Position numbers and translations under genes: made by a program. A stretch of 64,000 nt of DNA from Pandoraea anapnoica. Its GTDB lineage: Bacteria > Pseudomonadota > Gammaproteobacteria > Burkholderiales > Burkholderiaceae. The stretch is taken from positions 186,001-250,000 of the forward strand of contig NZ_CABPSP010000008.1 of assembly GCF_902459765.1 (NCBI RefSeq). Reading direction: 5' to 3'. Shown here piece by piece: positions 8,540 through 17,854 of the stretch. Below the pieces are notes generated by a model. The model was not told the origin of the DNA. It made no database searches and saw only the letters and a list, made by a program, of their open reading frames with translations. The stretch's first letter is position 1; every line of letters begins with the position of its first letter.

Positions 8540-11500
8540 ATGAGAGCGATTTCCTTCGCCATCGCGGGCAACAACCGTCTCGGCGCACGTCTGTTCGCCG
8601 CGCTCCACGACATGGGGCACGACGTGGTGCCGCTGTCGTACAGCAGCGGCCCGCTCACGGAGACGGCGGCGCAACTCGGCGCGAGCGTGCCTACGCCGGA
8701 CAGCGGACCGCAGCGCGTCGAGTGGCGTATCGACTGTGGCGACGCCGCACCGGAAACCGCCTGTGCCGCCACGCACACCATGACGTTTCGCGCCAGCGCC
8801 CCTGCACTTCCGCCGGTCACGTCCACGCTCGCCTGGCAATGGCACGGTCCGCGTGGCGAGGTCGACGTCGCGACTACGGCCTGCGCGTTCGACAACCTGC
8901 GCTGCGGCGCGGACATGGTCGCGCAGATCGATGCCGAGGCCGAAGCCATGCTCGTCGACATCGTCAGCCAGCTCGGCCGCGATGTGCTGACCACCGATGC
9001 GCTGGCGTCGCGCCCGGTGGCCGAGGCGACGCCGGGGAGCGTAGTGCTCGACCTGCATCGCCTGTCCGGCTGGCATGCGACTAACGAGACGGCACGCGAG
9101 ATGGCGTTGGAGCCGTCGCTGCCAGAGATGATTTCGCGTCGCGCGCTCGAAGCCCCGTCGGCCATCGCACTGCGTGATGCCAACGGCGACGTCAACTACC
9201 GCACCTTCGTGGCGGCGTCGATGAAGCTTGCGCTCGACATCGCTGCGATGCTGCCCGTGCAATCGCCCGACGACCGCACGCCGCAGGTCGTTGCCGTGCG
9301 ACTGCCCAAGTCGCGACTGCTGTACACCGCGATTCTCGGCGCCATCGGCGCGGGCGCGGCCTATGCGCCGCTCGACCCGTCGTTTCCTGCCGAACGCGTG
9401 CGCCAAATCGTCGAACAGAGCCGTGCGACGTGTCTGATCACCGACGACGACTTCGACGCGAGCGCACTTGACGGACTGAACGTCAGAATCATTCGACTGC
9501 GCTCGCTCAATGTCGCAGACGTGAATATCGGCGTGACGGCGTGGCCCGTCTCGCGCCTGCCCGACCGTGCGAGCCGCTGCGCCATCACGATCTTCACCTC
9601 CGGTTCGACGGGCGTGCCCAAGGGCGTGATGCTCACGCACCGCAACATCGTGCACTTCTGCCACTCGTATCGCGACTACATCGGGCTGGACGCCAGTTCG
9701 CGTGCGCTGCAGTTCTGCACGGTGGCGTTCGACGTCTCGCTGCTCGACATCTTCCCGACGTTCCTCGCCGGTGCCATGCTGGTGATCCCGACCGAAGCCC
9801 AGCGACACGCGCTTGACGACCTTAGCGCGCTTATCGAACGCGAAGCCGTCACACATGCGTTCCTGCCCCCCGCGCTGCTCGGCGTGATGCCGGACGCACA
9901 ATGGCCTGCGCTGCGGCATCTGCTGACCGGCGGTGACGTCTGTTTCCCCGAGACGATTGCCCGCTGGAGTCAGGGCCGCGAGTTCCACAACATCTTCGGT
10001 CCGGCCGAATGCACGGTCTTCGTCACCGTCGCGCGCCTGAAGGCGGGCGACAGCAACCGGTTGATCGGGCGGCCACTTGCAAACGTGCGCTGCTATGTAC
10101 TCACCGAGACAGGCGAACCGGCGCTGACCGGCGAGGCGGGCGAGCTGTGCGTCGCCGGTGCCGGTGTAGCGGACGGCTATCTGCATCGTCCCGACCTTAC
10201 GGAGCGCAGCTTCGTGCCGAACCCGTTTGCCGATCCGAACGGGCAGTGGCCGTCGGCCCACGACGAACTGCTGTATCGCACGGGTGACATCGTGCAATGG
10301 GATGAGTACGGCGCGCTGCACTTCGTCGGACGCCGCGACGCGCAGGTCAAGATACGGGGCTTTCGCGTCGAGCTCGGCGAGATCGAATCGGCCGCACTCG
10401 CCACCGGCCAGTTCGGTCAGTGCGCGTGCGTGGTCGACGACCGCAAGCGCATTCGTGGCTTCGTCGCCCGCCCGCTGGCGGCATCCGTGACGGGCGATAC
10501 GCTTCGCGACGTGCTCGTTGCACGTCTGCCGGACTACATGGTGCCTTACGAGATCGTTGTGCTCGACGCACTGCCTGCCACCAACAACGGCAAGATCGAC
10601 CGTAATGCGCTTGGTCGCATTCCGGCACAGCGCACCCGCACAGAAGACGACGCCGCACAAGCACCGCTCACCGAAACGGAAACGAATCTGCGTGCCCTGT
10701 GGGCACGGCTGCTCGATCTGGAGCCGTTCGAGATCGGCCGCGACGATTCGTTCTTCAACCTCGGCGGCCACTCGCTGCTGGTCTCGCGGCTCATGCTGGC
10801 AGTCAAGAAGGAGTTCGGCGGCAATGCACCGCTCGCCCGCTTCATGGAACGTCCGACCATCGGCGCTCTGGCGTCGCTGCTCTCGAACGACGACGTCAGC
10901 AAGGGAGAACGTATCCCGCAGCGTGTCTTCGACGACATGGTGCTCCCCGACGACATTCGTCCGATCGACGGTCTGCGTCCCGTTGCAGACGGCGCACGCG
11001 CCATTCTGCTCACGGGCGCGAACGGCTTCCTCGGCACCTTCATCGCTGCCGAGCTGATCGCACAGACGTCCGCCACGATCCATTGCATGGTGCGGGCGGC
11101 GAGTCAGAAAGAAGGCGAAGCGCGTCTTGCGCAGGCGTTGCAGGCGAACGGGCTGGCAGCGCTCGCAGGTCATCCGCGTCTGAAAGTCGTGCTTGGCGAT
11201 CTGGCGAAACCGCGACTCGGCGTATCGCCAGAAACATGGCGAACGCTGGCGCACGACATCGATGCGATTTATCACAACGGTGCACACGTTAATCACGTCT
11301 ACGACTATCCCTATCTGTACGACGCGAACGTCGGCGCAACGCTCGAACTGTTGCGTCTCGCCTGCGAGTTCCGCAACAAATCGATGCATTTCGTCTCGAC
11401 GTTGTCCGCCGCGAGCGCGGTAAGCGCCGACGGTCATGTACTGGAGGAAGGCCCCGCCCGCAATGCGCCCGCCTTCGTGAACAACGGATACAACGTGACG

Positions 11501-12193
11501 AAATGGGTGGCGGAGCATCTCGTGTGGGAGGCTGCCGAGCGCGGCGTCGACGCCACGATTCTGCGCCCGGGGAACATCACCGGCGTGTCCGGCACGGGGC
11601 TGTGCCAGCCGACGCGCAACCGGATCCTGTTGCTCGTCAAAGGCTCACTGCAACTGGGCGCGGCCCCTGCCGGGGATACGGATTTCGACTTCACGCCGGT
11701 CGACTTCCTGGCGCGCGCGATGGTCCGCTGCACGACCGACCCGCAGCGCGAGTTGCGCGTCTTCCACCTCCAGAACCCGCAACCGCTGACGTGGGAGGAC
11801 TACCTCGGCGCACTCGCCCGATGCGGGTATTCGCTCGCGCTGGAAGAGCCGGCGGACTGGCGCAATCGCCTGACGTCCATCGACGAGACCAACGCGTTGT
11901 TCGACGTGGTCGCGTTCTATCTGGACGACAGTCAGGAGGACATCGGCGATATGGCACGCATTGCGCACCGGCAGTCTGCTCAAGCGCTTGCGCGCCTGGG
12001 GCTGGCGTATCCGCGAAAAGACGACGCCCTGCTCATGCATCACTTCGGCTATCTGATCGAAAGCGGTTTCCTGCCCGAGCCGGGCGGCAGCAGTGCCCGG
12101 CGTACCGAACCTAAGGCGAGTCAGACGGGTAAGTCGGGCAATTCGGATTTGGCAGGTAAGTCCGACGAGAAGGAGACGGCCTCCGTCGCCTGA
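8540..12193 (+). CDS. mgoA: Single-module NRPS (A-T-reductase), MgoA/PvfC homologue
   Basis: A 1217-residue synthetase with no condensation domain. Adenylation domain (about 190-690): core A3 TSGSTGVPKGV near 352, A5 FHNIFGPAE, A7 YRTGD, A8 KIRGFRVELGEIE near 600, A10 lysine in NNGKIDRNAL near 682. Carrier domain: FFNLGGHSLLVSRL with the phosphopantetheine Ser near 744. Thioester reductase (about 815-1170): NAD(P) site LLTGANGFLGTF near 823 and catalytic YNVTK near 983. A branched-chain amino acid would be loaded, N-oxidised by MgoC and released reductively as an aldehyde or alcohol (known for PvfC/HamD/MgoA; inferred here). Residues 1-180 form an unusual extra domain. The Ser-rich, Lys-rich C-terminal tail looks disordered. 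Confidence 0.9.
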   Translation: MRAISFAIAGNNRLGARLFAALHDMGHDVVPLSYSSGPLTETAAQLGASVPTPDSGPQRVEWRIDCGDAAPETACAATHTMTFRASAPALPPVTSTLAWQWHGPRGEVDVATTACAFDNLRCGADMVAQIDAEAEAMLVDIVSQLGRDVLTTDALASRPVAEATPGSVVLDLHRLSGWHATNETAREMALEPSLPEMISRRALEAPSAIALRDANGDVNYRTFVAASMKLALDIAAMLPVQSPDDRTPQVVAVRLPKSRLLYTAILGAIGAGAAYAPLDPSFPAERVRQIVEQSRATCLITDDDFDASALDGLNVRIIRLRSLNVADVNIGVTAWPVSRLPDRASRCAITIFTSGSTGVPKGVMLTHRNIVHFCHSYRDYIGLDASSRALQFCTVAFDVSLLDIFPTFLAGAMLVIPTEAQRHALDDLSALIEREAVTHAFLPPALLGVMPDAQWPALRHLLTGGDVCFPETIARWSQGREFHNIFGPAECTVFVTVARLKAGDSNRLIGRPLANVRCYVLTETGEPALTGEAGELCVAGAGVADGYLHRPDLTERSFVPNPFADPNGQWPSAHDELLYRTGDIVQWDEYGALHFVGRRDAQVKIRGFRVELGEIESAALATGQFGQCACVVDDRKRIRGFVARPLAASVTGDTLRDVLVARLPDYMVPYEIVVLDALPATNNGKIDRNALGRIPAQRTRTEDDAAQAPLTETETNLRALWARLLDLEPFEIGRDDSFFNLGGHSLLVSRLMLAVKKEFGGNAPLARFMERPTIGALASLLSNDDVSKGERIPQRVFDDMVLPDDIRPIDGLRPVADGARAILLTGANGFLGTFIAAELIAQTSATIHCMVRAASQKEGEARLAQALQANGLAALAGHPRLKVVLGDLAKPRLGVSPETWRTLAHDIDAIYHNGAHVNHVYDYPYLYDANVGATLELLRLACEFRNKSMHFVSTLSAASAVSADGHVLEEGPARNAPAFVNNGYNVTKWVAEHLVWEAAERGVDATILRPGNITGVSGTGLCQPTRNRILLLVKGSLQLGAAPAGDTDFDFTPVDFLARAMVRCTTDPQRELRVFHLQNPQPLTWEDYLGALARCGYSLALEEPADWRNRLTSIDETNALFDVVAFYLDDSQEDIGDMARIAHRQSAQALARLGLAYPRKDDALLMHHFGYLIESGFLPEPGGSSARRTEPKASQTGKSGNSDLAGKSDEKETASVA

Positions 12194-12268
12194 TCGGCGT
12201 GTGGGGTCTCTCAGTCACTTGTTGCACCTTTTTTCGCGCAGTCCATTTTCTTCATCGAGGAGTTCATC

Positions 12269-12760
12269 ATGCTGCAAAAAGTCCGCACCGAACTGCAACC
12301 CGACACGCTGATCCACAACCTCACGACGACTGTGCACGCCGGGGTGGCCGACCTGAATGCGTCTGCTCGTGACGTCTGGAACATCGTCGGCCGCTTCGAC
12401 GGCTACAACCGCTTCGTGACCGGTCTCGAGTACATCCAGATGACGGGCACGGCGACCGGGCCGCGCTCGCTGCGTCACAAGCACTTCACGGGTGGCGATC
12501 TCGTCGTCGAGCAACTCAACACGCGCAACGACGACGCCATGACCATGAGCTGGACGCTGATCTACACGACGTTCGACATCGGCAACATGTGGGCGTCGAT
12601 GGAAGTAGTACCGCGCGGCGACAAGGCGTGTACGGCGACGTATCGCATCGTCGGCGAAGCGCGCTCCGGGAATCCGAAGGACCAGCCGGCGTTCGACGAC
12701 TTCGCCGTCGGCTTCCTGAAGATGGCGATGGACAATCTGCGCAAGATGTTCAACGAGTAA
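12269..12760 (+). CDS. mgoD: SRPBCC (polyketide cyclase-like) protein, MgoD/PvfD homologue
   Basis: A 163-residue single-domain protein of the START/Bet v1-like fold: SARDVWNIVGRFDGYNRF forms the N-terminal helix-strand unit, with a long C-terminal helix DDFAVGFLKMAMDNLRKMF. Such a cavity binds a small hydrophobic ligand. It is the last gene of the mgo-like operon, 75 bp after the NRPS, with GAGGAG before the ATG. Its homologues in the mgo/pvf/ham operons are required for or assist product formation, but the reaction is unsettled as far as I know. Confidence 0.82.
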   Translation: MLQKVRTELQPDTLIHNLTTTVHAGVADLNASARDVWNIVGRFDGYNRFVTGLEYIQMTGTATGPRSLRHKHFTGGDLVVEQLNTRNDDAMTMSWTLIYTTFDIGNMWASMEVVPRGDKACTATYRIVGEARSGNPKDQPAFDDFAVGFLKMAMDNLRKMFNE

Positions 12761-12799
12761 GACTCGGGTTACCCGACATCGATGTCATCGATGATATTG

Positions 12800-12827
12800 C
12801 GCCCTCACGGCTCATGTCGTGAGGGCG
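12800..12827 (+). terminator. Hairpin after mgoD
   Basis: Arms cgccctcacg (12800-12809) and cgtgagggcg (12818-12827) form a perfect 10-bp stem followed by the pyrimidine-rich tccctcttcttcgtt. It is a weak or partial terminator between mgoD and the aminotransferase gene. Confidence 0.55.
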
Positions 12828-12854
12828 TCCCTCTTCTTCGTTGCGGACCGCACA

Positions 12855-14081
12855 ATGGACAGACATCTCCCGCCCGCCGGTCGCTGGCAACTCGCGGCGC
12901 GCGCGCAACGCATGCAGCCGTCGGCGCTGCGTGAACTGCTCAAGGTCGCCGAGCGGCCTGACATCATCTCTTTCGCGGGCGGCTTGCCCTCGCCCTATGC
13001 GTTGCCGGTCGAACGGCTTCAGGCGTCGGTCGACCGGATTTTGCGGCGCGACGCCATCGGGGCGTTGCAATACGGGCCGTCCGAGGGCTATCTGCCGCTA
13101 CGCGAAGCCATCGCCGCGCGGCTGACCCGGCAGGGCGCGGCGATCAGTCCGTCTCAAGTGCTCATCACGACCGGCTCACAGCAGGCGCTCGATCTTGTCG
13201 CACGCGTGCTCGTCGATCCCGGCTCGCGTGTGCTGATCGAGACGCCGACCTATCTCGGCGCGGTGCAGGCACTCGCGCAATACGAACCCGTGTTCGAAGA
13301 AGTCTCGACAGACGCGGCAGGCCTGTTGCCCGAACGGCTCAACGAGACATCGATGCGCAGTGCGCGCCTGCTCTATACGCAACCGAACTTCCAGAATCCC
13401 ACGGGACGCACGCTCCCCCTCGACCGGCGCATGGCCCTGGCGTCACTGGCCATCCGTCACGGCTTACCGATCGTGGAGGACGACCCTTACGGCGAACTCG
13501 TCTACACCGGCGTGACCCTGCCGTCGCTACTGTCGATGGCGCCCGAAAACGTCGTGCATCTCGGCTCGTTTTCGAAGGTCATTGCGCCGGGCCTGCGAGT
13601 GGGATACGTCGTCGCGCCGGAAGAACTCATGATCAAGCTGTTGCAGGCGAAGCAGGCGAGCGACCTGCACACGACGGGCATCACGCAACGGCTGGCGCAT
13701 GCCCTGCTCACCGACGGCGAATACGACACGCACCTCGAAGCCATTCGTCTGCGGTATCGGGCGCAATGTGCGCTTATGCTCAAGTGCCTCTCCGAGCATA
13801 TGCCGGAGGGCGTGAGCTGGACGCGCCCCGCAGGCGGCATGTTTCTTTGGGTGACGCTGCCGCCCGGCGTCGACAGCGCGAGTCTGTTCGAAGACGCGTT
13901 GGCGCGCGGTGTGGCGTTCATTCCGGGCGCATCGTTCCATGCCGTATCACCGAAGGCGAACACGATGCGACTGACATTCACGACCGCCACGCCTTCGCAG
14001 ATCGAAACCGGAATTGCACGCCTGGCGCAGGCCATCGAGGCGCGGCTTCGCAAGACCGAAACCTGCCTCACTGTCTCCTAG
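12855..14081 (+). CDS. PLP-dependent aminotransferase (2-aminoadipate/MocR-like class, no HTH)
   Basis: A 408-residue fold-type I aminotransferase. Seen are GGLPSPYALPVE, YGPSEGYLPLREAIA, the cofactor region TGSQQALDLVARV, TQPNFQNPTGRTL, EDDPYGEL and the Schiff-base lysine in GSFSKVIAPGLRVGY (near residue 247). The start is placed at 12855, downstream of the hairpin. It lies 94 bp after mgoD on the same strand, so it may be read through from the operon. The ham (fragin) cluster also carries an aminotransferase. A role in supplying or tailoring the amino acid precursor is inferred, not shown. Confidence 0.75.
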   Translation: MDRHLPPAGRWQLAARAQRMQPSALRELLKVAERPDIISFAGGLPSPYALPVERLQASVDRILRRDAIGALQYGPSEGYLPLREAIAARLTRQGAAISPSQVLITTGSQQALDLVARVLVDPGSRVLIETPTYLGAVQALAQYEPVFEEVSTDAAGLLPERLNETSMRSARLLYTQPNFQNPTGRTLPLDRRMALASLAIRHGLPIVEDDPYGELVYTGVTLPSLLSMAPENVVHLGSFSKVIAPGLRVGYVVAPEELMIKLLQAKQASDLHTTGITQRLAHALLTDGEYDTHLEAIRLRYRAQCALMLKCLSEHMPEGVSWTRPAGGMFLWVTLPPGVDSASLFEDALARGVAFIPGASFHAVSPKANTMRLTFTTATPSQIETGIARLAQAIEARLRKTETCLTVS

Positions 14082-14100
14082 GTTCCGCTACACCGACACC

Positions 14101-14128
14101 GGCGCTTCAGGCGCAAGCCTGAAGTGCC
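14101..14128. terminator. Hairpin between converging aminotransferase and LysR genes
   Basis: Stem cttcaggc (14105-14112) / gcctgaag (14117-14124) with a GCAA tetraloop. Flanking ggcg/tgcc extends it to 12 pairs. It overlaps the LysR stop codon. There is no clear T-run. Confidence 0.5.
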
Positions 14129-15021
14129 GCGTCCGACGGCTCGAACAGTCCGATGTTCTGCGCCGTCTGCACAAAGCGCTGTACGCACGGGTTGCGGCTG
14201 GTCGCGCTCCATACCAATGCCACGTCGATATGCGGCGCGTGCAGCAGCGGCACGAACTGCACGTTCTCCGCGCGCGTGCTGCGCATCGAGCTGTGCACAA
14301 GCGCGACCCCGAGGCGCTGTCCGACCAGATTCACGATCGTCTGCTGGAAGTTCGTCTCCAGTCGGACCCGCGGTGAAAAGCCCGCCTGGCGACAGTGGTC
14401 TGTGATGGTGTTGTGGATGAACGGCGACGCTTCGCGCGGCGAGATGATGAAAGCATCGTCACGCAATTCGGCTACCGAAATGGCCGAGCGCGCCGCTAGC
14501 CGATGACCGGCGGGCAGCGCCGCCACCAGCGGTTCGCGGAAGATGGTTTCCGTGCATAACTCGTCGGATGCATCGGAGGAATACATGATGCCCACGTCGA
14601 CCTTACCGCAGCGAAGCTCGGCGGCGAGGTCAGTCGGAATCGACTCTTTGAGTTTGACCTCGATACGCGGAAACGCCGCAGCAAATGCCCGCGTGAGCAC
14701 GGGAAGCACGCTGCATGCCACGGCGAACATGAATCCCGCACACAGCATGCCCGAGTCGCCGACTTCGGCTGCGCGTGCGTGAGAGCGCGCCTGATCGAGC
14801 GTGGCGAGCACGGAGCGTGCATCGCGATAGAAACGCTGTCCTGCCGCAGTGAGCGCCACGCTGCGCTGTGTGCGTTGAAACAAAACGACCCCCAACTCCT
14901 CTTCGAGCATCGCAATCTGACGCGACAACGGCGGTTGCGAGATGTGCAGCAAATTCGCTGCGCGCCCGAAGTGAAGTGTTTCAGCCAGTACTACGAAATA
15001 GCGAAGTTGCCTCAGTTCCAT
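14107..15021 (-). CDS. LysR-family transcriptional regulator
   Basis: A 304-residue regulator with an N-terminal HTH (LRYFVVLAETLHFGRAANLLHIS, then QPPLSRQIAMLEEELGV) and a periplasmic-binding-like effector domain from about residue 90. The effector domain resembles the BenM/CatM and PcaQ class. It converges on the aminotransferase gene and diverges from the sigma54 activator. It may control the activator or an adjacent gene. Its ligand is unknown. Confidence 0.8.
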   Translation of the reverse strand: MELRQLRYFVVLAETLHFGRAANLLHISQPPLSRQIAMLEEELGVVLFQRTQRSVALTAAGQRFYRDARSVLATLDQARSHARAAEVGDSGMLCAGFMFAVACSVLPVLTRAFAAAFPRIEVKLKESIPTDLAAELRCGKVDVGIMYSSDASDELCTETIFREPLVAALPAGHRLAARSAISVAELRDDAFIISPREASPFIHNTITDHCRQAGFSPRVRLETNFQQTIVNLVGQRLGVALVHSSMRSTRAENVQFVPLLHAPHIDVALVWSATSRNPCVQRFVQTAQNIGLFEPSDAALQACA

Positions 15022-15227
15022 GGAGCCTTACCCCTTAAAAGAACATCGGTTTCTATTCATAGCGAACCGGTATCAGTCATCGCATCATATGGTATTGGAG
15101 ACCGCTCGCGAATCAAACTATGCTTGGTCTTGCTTTATGGAGCACCCCCCACGGCATTCGCCATGATGCGATACCGCGCCGCCAAACGCAGCGCCCGCCA
15201 ATTCCAATAAAGTCAATGAGAGACGCT

Positions 15228-16340
15228 ATGTACGCCCACGATCCGCTGGACCGTTCAAACGCAAACTTTCAGTACTCCTCCCGGCCAATGCTTGACCGGC
15301 TGTGCGGCAGCGATCCCTCGATGCTGGCCACCCTCGCGCGTGCCAGACTGCTCATCGATCGCCAGCTTCCCATTCTGATTCTCGGAGAAACCGGTACCGG
15401 CAAGGAGTACCTCTCACGCGCCCTGCATGACTACAGCGCACGCCGTCAGGCGAGCATGGTGTCGGTCAACTGCGGCTCGATTCCCGAAAACCTTATCGAA
15501 AGCGAATTGTTCGGATACCAACGCGGCGCTTTCTCGGGCGCCCTCAATACCGGCATGAAGGGTAAAGTCGTACAGGCCGATGGCGGTACGTTGTTCCTCG
15601 ACGAAATCGGCGATATGCCTTTCGCACAGCAGACACGTTTGCTGCGCGTACTCTCCGAGCGGGAGGTCACGCCCATCGGCGCCTCTGCGCCGGTTCCCGT
15701 CGACCTGCAACTCATTTGTGCGACGCACCAGAATCTCGAATCCCGCGTGCAGACGGGGGCGTTTCGCGAAGACCTCTATTACCGTGTGGCCGTCGGCATC
15801 GTGCATCTGCCGCCGCTACGCCTGCGACAGGACCGCGCCTGGCTGCTCGACGCCATGATCGTCGCCGAGTCTCACGGCAAAGCCAGCTTCGAATCGCTCG
15901 ACCGCGAGACGCGTGAGCTACTACTGTCCTATGCGTGGCCGGGTAATCTGCGACAAATGCGTGCGGCCGTTCAGTACGCTTGTGCGGTCAGGAGCGGCGA
16001 CACGATTCGTGTGTCCGACCTGCCCGCGAATCTGCTGCAAAGTGCGATGGCTCCCGCCATTGCGCCGGTGATGGCACCGGCGGCCGTCTCGCCGGGCGCG
16101 TCCGGGGTATCCGGGTCCGCGGGCAACATCCAGATCGCACCGCTTGCGTCGCTATCGGCCATCGCCAACGGCGAGCGCGAGATCATTATTCGAGTGCTGT
16201 CGTCGCGACGCTGGAATATCTCCGCAGCCTCACGCGAACTCGGCATTTGCCGCACGTCGCTCTATCGCAAACTGCGTGAACTGCATATTCCTCATGTGCG
16301 CGATATGGGCAGCGACGTGCTGCTCGGGCCGGATCGCTGA
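15228..16340 (+). CDS. Sigma54-dependent activator lacking an N-terminal sensory domain
   Basis: A 370-residue bacterial enhancer-binding protein. The AAA+ domain starts almost at the N-terminus: Walker A GETGTGKE (about 51-58), sigma54-contact loop GAFSGA (about 99-104; the usual motif is GAFTGA), Walker B GGTLFLDEIGDM, arginine finger region REDLYYRVAV, and WPGNLRQM. A Fis-type HTH follows, SAASRELGICRTSLYRKL (about 330-350). No receiver, GAF or PAS domain is present, as in PspF or HrpR/S, so control may be by a partner protein or by expression level. GAGAG lies six bases before the ATG at 15228; an in-frame ATG at 15216 is also possible. The only two perfect TGT-N11-ACA dyads seen nearby flank its likely targets. 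Confidence 0.85.
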   Translation: MYAHDPLDRSNANFQYSSRPMLDRLCGSDPSMLATLARARLLIDRQLPILILGETGTGKEYLSRALHDYSARRQASMVSVNCGSIPENLIESELFGYQRGAFSGALNTGMKGKVVQADGGTLFLDEIGDMPFAQQTRLLRVLSEREVTPIGASAPVPVDLQLICATHQNLESRVQTGAFREDLYYRVAVGIVHLPPLRLRQDRAWLLDAMIVAESHGKASFESLDRETRELLLSYAWPGNLRQMRAAVQYACAVRSGDTIRVSDLPANLLQSAMAPAIAPVMAPAAVSPGASGVSGSAGNIQIAPLASLSAIANGEREIIIRVLSSRRWNISAASRELGICRTSLYRKLRELHIPHVRDMGSDVLLGPDR

Positions 16341-16355
16341 TATCGATGCCAGAAA

Positions 16356-16409
16356 CGAACGGTCGGACGACGGGGCCTGATGCTCTTTGTGCCCTTCGTC
16401 CACCGTTCG
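16356..16409. terminator. Hairpin between converging activator and aldo/keto reductase genes
   Basis: Left arm 16356-16370 and right arm 16396-16409 pair over 14 bp with a single bulged base. There is a 25-nt loop that can pair further. It probably serves both converging genes. A strong T-run is absent. Confidence 0.45.
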
Positions 16410-16439
16410 CTTCAATCTCCTTCAATTCCCCTCAACTCG

Positions 16440-17438
<999 letters not shown>

Positions 17439-17507
17439 TGTCGAACTCCTGTGAAGTGGTCGTAGGTCCGGCGTCTGTCGGTCGACACCGGTACGTCGTC
17501 TTCACCA

Positions 17508-17523
17508 TGCAAGTTTCGATCCA
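17508..17523 (-). promoter_or_regulatory. Possible sigma54 promoter of the aldo/keto reductase gene
   Basis: Read on the minus strand, TGGATCGAAACTTGCA keeps GG and GC at -24/-12 spacing and a full TTGCA, but has two mismatches in the -24 box. It would give a leader of about 60 nt. The activator dyad lies about 220 bp upstream of the implied start site. Confidence 0.4.
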
Positions 17524-17704
17524 TTGTTTTGTCTGCAACGTCGGCATTTCATTCGAATCGTCGTGTTGAACGAAGCCCTCCTCACGTAACCCGCATGCCT
17601 GCTCGCAACAAGGCCGGCGATCACGCTTATGGCAACGAGCGACGTTACATTTAGAACGCGTGTTCGGCATCGAATACCCGCGCAAACAGTTGTCTGAAAC
17701 TGCG

Positions 17705-17731
17705 ACACCTGTCGCAGCCTGCGACAGGTGT
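17705..17731. promoter_or_regulatory. Upstream activator dyad before the phosphopantetheinyl transferase
   Basis: A perfect 12-bp inverted repeat, acacctgtcgca (17705-17716) and tgcgacaggtgt (17720-17731). The outer 8 bp and the 11-bp spacing equal those at 6427-6453. Its centre is about 100 bp upstream of the start site implied by the sigma54 promoter at 17793. The 17439-17854 intergenic region holds no gene and consists of this site and the promoters. Confidence 0.82.
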
Positions 17732-17792
17732 TCGAGCTCATGATGCGCCGCCGCAAGCGGCCATCCATGCATGGATTACGTGGCAGTCGATA

Positions 17793-17808
17793 TGGCATCC
17801 AAATTGCT
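17793..17808 (+). promoter_or_regulatory. Sigma54 promoter of the phosphopantetheinyl transferase gene
   Basis: TGGCATCCAAATTGCT has the same -24 box (TGGCAT) and -12 box (TTGCT) as the promoter at 6525 and the same 16-bp length. It lies inside the open frame upstream of the chosen start codon, which supports starting the protein at 17855. Confidence 0.8.
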
Positions 17809-17854
17809 TGGAGTCCGTCATTTGTCTTCGCCACCCACAGGCGCACGACACACG

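Noticed and set aside
8450-11518. Open frame of 1022 codons on the minus strand across the NRPS
   Set aside because: It runs antisense to a full set of NRPS motifs and shows no recognisable domain; a long shadow frame is expected in GC-rich DNA.
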